From an uncultured Bacilli bacterium (GTDB lineage: Bacteria; Bacillota_I; Bacilli_A; RF39; UBA660): a stretch of 37,761 nt of DNA. How positions within the stretch are numbered: the first letter of the stretch is position 1; each line of letters begins with the position of its first letter. The notes under the pieces are model-generated. The model was not told the DNA's origin and did no database searches. It saw only the letters and a list, made by a program, of their open reading frames with translations. The DNA lies in the NCBI GenBank assembly GCA_947628345.1, contig CANQZM010000008.1, forward strand, positions 1 to 37,761. Reading direction: 5' to 3'. The position numbers and the translations under genes were made by a program. This document shows, piece after piece, positions 23,014 to 30,886 of this stretch.

Positions 23014-23147
23014 CTTTCGTAAGGATATGATACAATATTTTCTTTTTTTTGTCAACAAAAAAAGAGAAGTTAATTACCATGATATAAAACAAATTACACT
23101 AATGTACAACCATTATACTTAATATACTTTAATATCAGAAAAAAGTA

Positions 23148-23176
23148 TAAAAAAAGAAGTTAAATTATTTAACTTC
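23148..23176 (-). terminator. Terminator overlapping the rplL stop
   Basis: GAAGTTAAATAATTTAACTTCTTTTTTT on the minus strand. Confidence 0.65.
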
Positions 23177-23536
23177 TACAGTAGCGCCAGCTTCTTCAAG
23201 TTTACTTTTGATTTCATTAGCTTCATCAGCAGATACATTTTCTTTAACAACACCATTGCTATCAACGATATCTTTAGATTCTTTTAATCCTAATCCAGTA
23301 ATTTCACGAACTACTTTTATTACTGCTACTTTTGCAGCTCCTGCATCTGCAATACTTACAGTTACAACACTTGGAGCATCATTACTTGCTTCTCCTGCAG
23401 CTGCTGGTGCAGCTACTGCTACAGCAGATGGATCAACTCCAAATTCTTCTTTCATTGCATCTACTAATTCTTTAATTTCTAATAAATTCATTTCTTTTAA
23501 ACTACTGATAAATTCATCTTTAGTTAATTTTGCCAT
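23165..23536 (-). CDS. rplL: 50S ribosomal protein L7/L12
   Basis: [34 protein letters not shown]...[11 protein letters not shown]. Confidence 0.98.
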   Translation of the reverse strand: MAKLTKDEFISSLKEMNLLEIKELVDAMKEEFGVDPSAVAVAAPAAAGEASNDAPSVVTVSIADAGAAKVAVIKVVREITGLGLKESKDIVDSNGVVKENVSADEANEIKSKLEEAGATVEVK

Positions 23537-23559
23537 TTTTTAATCCTCCTTATTTTTTA

Positions 23560-24054
23560 TTAATTTTCTTCTTTTTGTTGGCTATATAAATCTAAGCAAA
23601 TTGATAAATCTTTAACAAGCCCTATCATACCACCAGCAAGCATTGTAAGTAATCCTTCTCTTGATGGTATTGTAGCATATTCTGCTAATTTTGCTTTGTC
23701 GGCAACTTCTCCGTCTACAATCCCTACTTTTACAATTACTGATGGATGTTCTTTTGCAAAACTAGTTAAGGTTTTAATTGTACCAACCTGGTCTTCACCA
23801 TATGCAAATGCACTTGGACCAACTAAATTATCTTTAATATCAATTTTTAAATCATCAAATGCTCTAACCATTAAAGTATTCTTATATACCTTATAATTAG
23901 AATTGGCTTCTCTTAATTTAACACGTAATTCTTTAACTTCACTATCGGTTATACCACGATAATCAAATAATACCACTGATTTTGAAGATTGAACATGATC
24001 TTTGATTTCATCGATAATTTTTTGTTTAGCCTCTAAAATCTTTTGATTTGCCAT
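23560..24054 (-). CDS. rplJ: 50S ribosomal protein L10
   Basis: MANQKILEAKQKIIDEIKDHVQSSKSVVLFDYRGIT; start corrected to 24054 (AGGAGG SD upstream). Confidence 0.97.
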   Translation of the reverse strand: MANQKILEAKQKIIDEIKDHVQSSKSVVLFDYRGITDSEVKELRVKLREANSNYKVYKNTLMVRAFDDLKIDIKDNLVGPSAFAYGEDQVGTIKTLTSFAKEHPSVIVKVGIVDGEVADKAKLAEYATIPSREGLLTMLAGGMIGLVKDLSICLDLYSQQKEEN

Positions 24055-24077
24055 AAAACACCTCCTTAATCTATTTA

Positions 24078-24174
24078 GGGATGCCATAAAAAGAGCTCTT
24101 AAAATAGACATTTCAAGAACTCATAAATTTGTCCTCGGTAGGATTTATTTTTATACCTACTGTCTATGGCACCA
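24078..24174 (-). promoter_or_regulatory. L10 leader (ribosomal protein L10(L12)4 autoregulatory mRNA element)
   Basis: GGTGCCATAGACAGTAGG...CCTACCGAGGACAAA...GAGCTCTTTTTATGGCATC, closed by a terminal stem, directly upstream of rplJ. Confidence 0.88.
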
Positions 24175-24205
24175 ATAAATTGTCTTTATTATATACTAAT
24201 TTATT

Positions 24206-24901
24206 CTATTTGTCAAAATTATTTTCAACCTTTATTCCAGGTCCCATTGTAGAAGAAATTGAAATATTTTTAATATATTCTCCTTTTACTGTTGCTGGTT
24301 TTATTCTTAAAATGTGTGCTACAAAAGCATCTAAATTAGCTATTAAATCTTCATCAGAAAATGATGCTTTACCAATGATTCCATGAATATTTCCATAAGA
24401 ATCAGTTCTATATTCAACACGACCAGCTTTAACTTCATTGATTGCTTTTTCAACATCTACAGTAACTGTACCTGTTTTTGGATTTGGCATTAATCCACGT
24501 GGTCCTAATACCCTACCAATTTTACCAAGAAGTGGCATCATATCAGGGGTTGCAATCATGGTATCAAACTCAAACCAATTTTCTTTTTCTATTTTTTCAA
24601 TCATGTCAACGTCACCAACATAATCAGCCCCAGCAGCAACTGCCTTTTTAGCATTATCTCCTTTAGCAATTACCAAAACTCTAACTGTTTTTCCAGTTCC
24701 CTTTGGTAAAACTACAGCTCCTCTTAATTGTTGATCAGCTTTTTTGGTATCAACATTTAATCTCATAGCGATTTCAATTGAACCATCAAATTTACTTACT
24801 GAAGTTTCTTTTACTAATTTTACTGCTTCTTCTTTTGAATAAAGTTTACTTTTTTCAATTTTAGCAACAGCTTCTTTATATTTTTTACTTTTATTTTTCA
24901 T
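24206..24901 (-). CDS. rplA: 50S ribosomal protein L1
   Basis: [12 protein letters not shown]...[15 protein letters not shown]. Confidence 0.98.
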   Translation of the reverse strand: MKNKSKKYKEAVAKIEKSKLYSKEEAVKLVKETSVSKFDGSIEIAMRLNVDTKKADQQLRGAVVLPKGTGKTVRVLVIAKGDNAKKAVAAGADYVGDVDMIEKIEKENWFEFDTMIATPDMMPLLGKIGRVLGPRGLMPNPKTGTVTVDVEKAINEVKAGRVEYRTDSYGNIHGIIGKASFSDEDLIANLDAFVAHILRIKPATVKGEYIKNISISSTMGPGIKVENNFDK

Positions 24902-24914
24902 TATTTTTCCTCCT

Positions 24915-24964
24915 TATGTGGTATTTTATACGGAATTCATGCAAGCGGACATTCCTTCCACATA
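24915..24964 (-). promoter_or_regulatory. Candidate L1-binding mRNA element upstream of rplA
   Basis: TATGTGGAAGG...AAAATACCACATA, closed by TATGTGG/CCACATA; resembles the 23S rRNA L1 site (GUGGGAGG...GAAAUACCAC). Confidence 0.6.
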
Positions 24965-24982
24965 GGTAAAACCCTATTTTTA

Positions 24983-25426
24983 TTATTCTGCAGTTTCTTC
25001 TAATTCCTCAACTGAAATTCCCATGTTTCTTGCTGTACCTGCAACTATTTTCATAGCTTCTTCTACAGTATATGCATTTAAATCAGGCAGTTTAATTTCT
25101 GCAATTTCTTTTAGTTGATCTTTAGTTAATTTTGCTACAGTTTCTGTAGCTCCTTTAGTTGCACCCTTATTAATTTTAGCATATTTTTTCAACAAGAAAC
25201 TTGTAGGTGGAGTTTTAATAATAAAATCAAAACTTCTATCTTCATATATTGATATTTCTACTGGTAAGATATCACCCATCTTATCTTTAGTTGCATCATT
25301 ATATTTAGTACAAAATTCTTGTAAATTAATTCCTGCTGGACCTAAAACAGTTCCTACTGGTGGAGCTGGTGTAGCTTTTCCTGCTGGAATTTGTAATTTA
25401 ATCTTTTTTACAGCTTCTTTTGCCAC
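24983..25426 (-). CDS. rplK: 50S ribosomal protein L11
   Basis: [31 protein letters not shown]. Confidence 0.98.
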   Translation of the reverse strand: MAKEAVKKIKLQIPAGKATPAPPVGTVLGPAGINLQEFCTKYNDATKDKMGDILPVEISIYEDRSFDFIIKTPPTSFLLKKYAKINKGATKGATETVAKLTKDQLKEIAEIKLPDLNAYTVEEAMKIVAGTARNMGISVEELEETAE

Positions 25427-25457
25427 GAAAAACGCCTCCTTTTATTTTGTTTTCGCG

Positions 25458-25503
25458 AGTGGTCCAAATAGCTATTACCGCTTTAATAGGCTTGCCTCCC
25501 ACT
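25458..25503 (-). promoter_or_regulatory. Candidate L1-binding mRNA element upstream of rplK
   Basis: AGTGGGAGGCAAGCC...GGACCACT with internal CTATT/AATAG pairing; GTGGGAGG matches the 23S L1 site. Confidence 0.6.
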
Positions 25504-25564
25504 AATCTATATTTATTAAATATAGCTCCTAAATAATACCATAATTTATGGTTTTTTGCAAGCA

Positions 25565-26098
25565 TTACGCTTTTTCTACTTGATTTAATTCAACTTCAAC
25601 GGATGTTTCTTGTCCAAATAAATCAACTAATAAATTAACTTTTTGGTTAGGTAAGTCAACAGATTCAATTTTTCCAAACATTCCATTAAATGGCCCAGAA
25701 ATAATTTTAACACTAAGACCTTCCTTTAAATCATTTTCTACATTAATTCTTGAAATACCCATACCATTAAGGATTTTATCCACTTCATATGGTTGTAAAG
25801 GTGTAGGTTTAGCTCCTTTTCCACTAGAACCAATAAAACCTGTTACCCCTGGAGTATTACGAACAACATACCATGCATCATCCGTCATTACCATTTCTAC
25901 TAGAATATAGCCAGGAAACATTTTCTTATTTCTTTCTTTAGTTACTCCATCTTTTACTTCTACAACTTTTTCCTCTGGAATTATTACTCTACAAATATAA
26001 TCTTGCATATCCATAGATTCGGCTCTCATCTCAAGTTTTTCTTTAACCTTATTTTCATGACCTGAATAAGTATTAACTACATACCATTGTTTTTCCAT
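25565..26098 (-). CDS. nusG: Transcription termination/antitermination factor NusG
   Basis: KQWYVVNTYSGHENKVKEKLE...FPGYILVEM...PGVTGFIG. Confidence 0.98.
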   Translation of the reverse strand: MEKQWYVVNTYSGHENKVKEKLEMRAESMDMQDYICRVIIPEEKVVEVKDGVTKERNKKMFPGYILVEMVMTDDAWYVVRNTPGVTGFIGSSGKGAKPTPLQPYEVDKILNGMGISRINVENDLKEGLSVKIISGPFNGMFGKIESVDLPNQKVNLLVDLFGQETSVEVELNQVEKA

Positions 26099-26115
26099 AT
26101 TGTTTCCTCCTAATT

Positions 26116-26436
26116 CTACTTAAATAGCGATTGTATTAATGCAAATATTGCATCAACTCCGTAAAAGAATAAAGAACAAAATATAACAAATACTATTGTT
26201 GCTATAGAATATTTCACCATATCCTCTTTCGAAGTCCAACGAACTGTTTTAAATTCGGATTTTACACCATGACAAAATGACATAAATCTGTACCATAATC
26301 CTTTTTTTTCTGCTTTTGAGTTCTTGTTGTTATTAACTGGTTTTTTCTTGTCTTTATCACTAACTTTTTTTTCTAACTTTTCTTCAGAAAATTTTACTAA
26401 TTCTTTCTTTTCTTTAATTTTTTGAACTTCTGCCAT
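26116..26436 (-). CDS. secE: Preprotein translocase subunit SecE
   Basis: Lys-rich N-terminus then SEFKTVRWTSKEDMVKYSIATIVFVIFCSLFFYGVD; upstream of nusG. Confidence 0.93.
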   Translation of the reverse strand: MAEVQKIKEKKELVKFSEEKLEKKVSDKDKKKPVNNNKNSKAEKKGLWYRFMSFCHGVKSEFKTVRWTSKEDMVKYSIATIVFVIFCSLFFYGVDAIFALIQSLFK

Positions 26437-26606
26437 ATTATCACCTTTTCATAATTATTACCAAAATAAAAACACCTCAGTGCTTGCTATTAAGTTATCA
26501 CAACCTTACAAAAATGTCAACGGTTAATTTTTATCGTGTTAATTTTTTATAGATGTAATTATAAACATTTAAAATTACCAAAATAAAAGACCTATATATA
26601 GGCCAA

Positions 26607-26878
26607 TTATTTATTTAATTTTTTGACTTTTTGAAATGATTTTACTATTTTTTCTTTTATTTCTTTCACTTCTTTAGATTTATCTAACCCAATTATTGCT
26701 ACATTTGTTAAATTAGCATCATATCTTTTTGCTATTCTTACTTCATATAACTTCATTACTGCTACCGTACTCCCCGTAAAGTCTGTTTTTTCAACGTAAA
26801 CGTCATCGAATGAACCTACTATTTTGATATCTTTATTTATTCTTATACACGCTTTCTACTAACTACAAGTATACTCAT
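26607..26878 (-). pseudogene. Frameshifted small ORF, about 90 aa (MSILVVSRKRV/IRINKDIKIVGSFDDVYVEKTDFTGSTVAVMKLYEVRIAKRYDANLTNVAIIGLDKSKEVKEIKEKIVKSFQKVKKLNK)
   Basis: Long open coding-like stretch with no start in its own frame; an ATG at 26878 in another frame would join it with a single-nucleotide correction near 26845. Confidence 0.5.
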
Positions 26879-26890
26879 ATTCCACTTCTT

Positions 26891-27370
26891 TTATAAATCT
26901 AAAGTTAACTTTTTCCCTTGCTTTTTATATTTTCTATAAATAATACCACAAGTGTTAAATATCTTTTTGGAGGCTATATTACCATCAGTTTTATCATATT
27001 TGTCGCATAAATAAATAATTTCTGTTATTCCTGCCTGAACTAGAGCTTTAGCACATTCGTTACAAGGAAATAAAGTAACATACATTTTGCAACCTTTAAC
27101 GCTTCCTGGTGCATTAAGTATAGCATTCAATTCTGAGTGACAAACATATGCATATTTAGTATTTAAAAATTCCCCTTCTCTATCCCATGGCATATCATTA
27201 TCATCATCAAACCCTGTAGGAGCCCCATTATAGCCTAAAGAAACTATTCTATTATTTTTATCAACAATACATGCTCCCACTTGACTATTAGGATCTTTAC
27301 TTCTTTCAGCAGATAATATAGCTATACCCATAAAATATTCTTCCCAACTAATATAATTTTTTCTTTTCAT
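26891..27370 (-). CDS. comEB: dCMP deaminase (ComEB family)
   Basis: VGACIVDKNNRIVSLGYNGAPTGFDD...HSELNAILNAP...LFPCNECAKALVQAGI zinc-deaminase motifs. Confidence 0.93.
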   Translation of the reverse strand: MKRKNYISWEEYFMGIAILSAERSKDPNSQVGACIVDKNNRIVSLGYNGAPTGFDDDNDMPWDREGEFLNTKYAYVCHSELNAILNAPGSVKGCKMYVTLFPCNECAKALVQAGITEIIYLCDKYDKTDGNIASKKIFNTCGIIYRKYKKQGKKLTLDL

Positions 27371-27561
27371 AATTTTCACTCCAAAACTTATATAATTAAT
27401 TCTAAGTTATTATCTCCAATTTAAATTTTACTATTATAAAAATATTATAACACAATTAATTTTAACTTTAAACAAATAAGTCCATTTTAAAATAAACTTG
27501 CTTATTTTATAATTTTATAGTATCATATATGGCAATTCAAAAAAGGGGAGAGAAAAACAGT

Positions 27562-28221
27562 ATGTTTGATAAATTAAAAAAACAACTATATTCTACAAAA
27601 TCTACATTGCTAATGAGCCAGGGAATAATTAATAAAAAAATAGTTCCGTTTGATAATAAATTTTATGAAAGAATGGACCATAATTACATTAGTGGAATAC
27701 CCATATCTATGTACATTAAATACTTAAGGCCAATTATGCCTCCAGGTAAATGTCATGATAGAAGTTTGTATATGTTTTTCTGTTTTCCAGAAGCAAAATT
27801 ATGTAGAGGAGATCATAAGGATTTAGCGTTACGATATGGCAAAGAAAACGCTTGTCATGGATGGATAGAAATTGATGATTATGCATATGACCCAGCGCTT
27901 TTAATGAGATTTGATAAAGATTTATATTACCGTATTTATGAGCCTACTAATGTTTCTAAGGCAACACTGTCCGAATATTGTTCTACACCAGAAAGCAAAA
28001 AATTTTATGACGATATAACTAAGCCTACAATATATGATTTACAAACCTCTATTGAAAAAAGAAGTGATTTAATTGTTTCAATACCATTAGTTAAAGGGAT
28101 AGCAGAAATGTCAGGCAATAAAGATTTTATAAGAGAACTTAATGAACATTTAACCTTAATAAATTATGATGAACAGCAAATTTCAAAAGAATTAGATTTA
28201 GCTATAAGAAAGCATCGCTAA
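27562..28221 (+). CDS. Papain/transglutaminase-like fold protein (putative Cys-His-Asp hydrolase)
   Basis: PGKCHDRSLYMFFC...ACHGWIEIDDYAYDPA resembles an ordered C..H..D triad; start placed at the second ATG behind GGGGAGAG. Confidence 0.5.
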   Translation: MFDKLKKQLYSTKSTLLMSQGIINKKIVPFDNKFYERMDHNYISGIPISMYIKYLRPIMPPGKCHDRSLYMFFCFPEAKLCRGDHKDLALRYGKENACHGWIEIDDYAYDPALLMRFDKDLYYRIYEPTNVSKATLSEYCSTPESKKFYDDITKPTIYDLQTSIEKRSDLIVSIPLVKGIAEMSGNKDFIRELNEHLTLINYDEQQISKELDLAIRKHR

Positions 28222-28252
28222 AAATTTAAAATATTTTAACAATATAAGATTT

Positions 28253-28294
28253 AAAAATACGTATTTCCTTGTATAATAGGACTTACGTATTTTT
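28253..28294. terminator. Convergent terminator after the MATE gene
   Basis: AAAAATACGTA...TACGTATTTTT perfect inverted repeat between convergent genes. Confidence 0.7.
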
Positions 28295-28331
28295 ACTGTG
28301 TATTAGTAATAAATTTAATATTTAAAACCAA

Positions 28332-29717
28332 TTATTTTTCAATTTTTCTAAATTCACTCTTCAATAAAATAATTCCTGTTACAAAAGCTAATATATCAGC
28401 AACAATTGCACTCCATAACATTGTCACGACATTATGACTAATGAAGGAAATTAATAAAATTGCTGGAACAAAGAAAATAACATCCCTAGTAAGTGAAAGT
28501 ATCGTTGATTTTAAACTTGATCCCATTGATTGTAACAAAATAGCCATCGATTTAATTAAACAAGTAAAAACAATACCACCTAAAAATATTCTTAAGCAAT
28601 AATTTGCAAATTCTATATATTCTTTAGAATTACCACTACCAAAAATACTAATAATAAATATTGGGAAAAATTCAAATAAAACAAATGCAATAATACCAAT
28701 AATTAGATTTGTTATTAATATATATTTGATAGTTTTTTTTACTCTTTCAATATTGCCCGCACCCATGTTATAGCCAATAATAGGCATTCCACCAAGTGAT
28801 ACACCAATAACAATAGATACAACAATACCAAATACTTTCATGCATATTCCAATAACTGCAAGTGGAGTTACAACTCCATAAGCTACCCCTGAACTGGCTA
28901 TTGTCATATATCCATATTTTTCTACTAAATTATTAGTAACTGCTATTATAATTACAATAGCAATTTGAGTTATTAAAGATGCCAGTCCTAAAGAAACAAT
29001 TTTTTTACATACTTCCTTATCTAATTTAATTGATTCTTTATTTACCTTAAATGATTTTGGTTTCCTAAAGTAATAAATACTTGTTATAAATGTTAAGATT
29101 TGACCAATTATTGTTGCAATGGCAGCTCCTTTAACACTCATATCAAACACAAATATAAATATAGGATCTAAAATAATATTAGAAATAGCACCAATAATAG
29201 TTGCACCCATAGCATACTTTGGGCTTCCGTCACTTCTTATTGAAGCATTTAACCCTTGACCGATAATATAAAATGGTAAACCATAGCATAATATTCTTAA
29301 ATAATCTTTTGCAAAATTATAACATTTTATTTCATTAGGATTCCCACCAAAGATACCTAATATTTGTTTACTAAAAACAATACCAATAATAGTTAAAATA
29401 ATAGAAACAAATATCAAAAGTATTAATCCATTACCTATCGATTTATTAGCTTTTTCTTTAGCTTGTGCTCCTAACGATAAATTAAATAGCGCAGCTGAAC
29501 CATCACCAATCAATAAAGCAAAAGCAAGAGATATTACTGTAAATGGATAAACAATATTAGTTGCGGCATTTCCATATGCTCCTGCATCACTCCAACCTAT
29601 AAATATTTGATCAACAATATTATATAAAGCCGCCACAATCATACTAATTACACATGGTATAGCAAATTTTTTAATCAATTTAACAATTGGTTCTTTCTTT
29701 AAATCTAATTCTTTCAT
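28332..29717 (-). CDS. MATE family efflux transporter
   Basis: 12-TM protein, LKKEPIVKLIKKFAIPCVISMIVAALYNIVDQIFIG...; start at ATG 29717 behind GGAGG. Confidence 0.93.
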   Translation of the reverse strand: MKELDLKKEPIVKLIKKFAIPCVISMIVAALYNIVDQIFIGWSDAGAYGNAATNIVYPFTVISLAFALLIGDGSAALFNLSLGAQAKEKANKSIGNGLILLIFVSIILTIIGIVFSKQILGIFGGNPNEIKCYNFAKDYLRILCYGLPFYIIGQGLNASIRSDGSPKYAMGATIIGAISNIILDPIFIFVFDMSVKGAAIATIIGQILTFITSIYYFRKPKSFKVNKESIKLDKEVCKKIVSLGLASLITQIAIVIIIAVTNNLVEKYGYMTIASSGVAYGVVTPLAVIGICMKVFGIVVSIVIGVSLGGMPIIGYNMGAGNIERVKKTIKYILITNLIIGIIAFVLFEFFPIFIISIFGSGNSKEYIEFANYCLRIFLGGIVFTCLIKSMAILLQSMGSSLKSTILSLTRDVIFFVPAILLISFISHNVVTMLWSAIVADILAFVTGIILLKSEFRKIEK

Positions 29718-29743
29718 AAACATACCTCCATCTTTTTTGAGCA

Positions 29744-29841
29744 CAAAAATACGCAAGTCCTAATACAATTGGACTTACGCATAATTGCTACTCATTGTGA
29801 TTTATTGACTTAGTACTTTCTTCTAAACATAACTAATTATA
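29744..29841 (-). promoter_or_regulatory. Promoter and attenuator-type leader of the MATE gene
   Basis: Extended -10 TGATATAAT (29836-29841) then hairpin ATGCGTAAGTCC...GGACTTGCGTATTTTTG (29744-29782) before the SD. Confidence 0.55.
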
Positions 29842-29873
29842 TCACAAATTTCTTTTTTACATAATAAAAATTA

Positions 29874-30425
29874 TTATTTGCTCTCTTGTTTTCTTTTAAA
29901 TATTGTCTTAAATGTTTGTCTTACAAATGGTTGAATAAAGAATAATTGAGAAAAATATGCAAATGGAAAATTAAAACAAATTAGTTTTAACCAATTAGCT
30001 AACAGAGTAAGCATATTAAATCCCATATAGTAAGGATAATATAACCAAGCTGCTATAAAACTCATCACAGGTACCATTATTCCTACAGTAGCACATATTA
30101 TAGCTGTTTCAAAATGTATTGGATCAGTTTTCTTGATGTTAAAATTCTTACATGCCATTTTGAAAGAGAAGGGTTGTCCTATTAGCATTTCGGCTAAATA
30201 GGCAAAACAAAATTCTACTAAAACAACTGCCCATATGGGAAAATAACAACCAAACATATAAACGCCACCAAGATTATTAATAGCTTTTATTACACTATTA
30301 GCTCCAGTTAAATTCATAAGTGTTGTTCCATTTACAACATACAAACTATAAAATACATAAGCGTGAACTGTAATAATTACGGTAATTAAAGCAAATAAAG
30401 CTCTTTCTTTTTTATTTGTTGGCAT
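29874..30425 (-). CDS. Integral membrane protein, DUF2798-like
   Basis: Four predicted TM helices, NKKERALFALITVIITVHAYVFYSLYV...FCFAYLAEMLIGQPFSFKMA; AGGAGGT SD. Confidence 0.7.
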   Translation of the reverse strand: MPTNKKERALFALITVIITVHAYVFYSLYVVNGTTLMNLTGANSVIKAINNLGGVYMFGCYFPIWAVVLVEFCFAYLAEMLIGQPFSFKMACKNFNIKKTDPIHFETAIICATVGIMVPVMSFIAAWLYYPYYMGFNMLTLLANWLKLICFNFPFAYFSQLFFIQPFVRQTFKTIFKRKQESK

Positions 30426-30445
30426 AAACTTTCACCTCCTATTTT

Positions 30446-30553
30446 GCACAAAAAAACACACATAGAAACTATCACATTATTCCAAATACATCTCTGTAAT
30501 CAGATTTACGTGCATAGCACTACGTGTGTCAAATGTATTGCTTACTAATTATA
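30446..30553 (-). promoter_or_regulatory. Promoter and attenuator-type leader of the DUF2798-like gene
   Basis: Extended -10 TGGTATAAT (30548-30553); ACACACGTAG pairs with CTATGTGTGT followed by TTTTTTT just before the SD. Confidence 0.5.
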
Positions 30554-30886
30554 CCATATTTTTTAATTTTTTTAAATTATAATTTTGGAATTTTATGACT
30601 ATTTACACTGTCATTTTTTTACATAATTGTTTATAATGAAAACATATTATTTATAGCAAATATTTTTCCTATTCTCTATTTTTAAAGATATCGCAAATTC
30701 TTATAAAACTTACTATTTTTGTATTTTTTCATTGTTGCAAATTTTCATTTTTAGTATATATAATGTTACTGTTATAATATTCAAAATTTTACGATTCTGA
30801 TGACACATAGTATTTATGTTATTTATAGTACTATCTTTACTATAAATATTTCATAAAATATTAAAAATTATTTAACCATTCTCTAA

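Noticed and set aside
24055-24111. N-terminal extension of rplJ (MSILRALFMASLNRLRRCF)
   Set aside because: This is translation of the L10 leader RNA; the true start is at 24054 behind an AGGAGG SD.
24129-24386. 85-aa plus-strand ORF
   Set aside because: Antisense to rplA and the L10 leader; low-complexity, no SD.
26437-26607. rpmG (L33) or a tRNA upstream of secE as in many Firmicutes
   Set aside because: The gap is too short for rpmG plus signals and no tRNA fold was seen.
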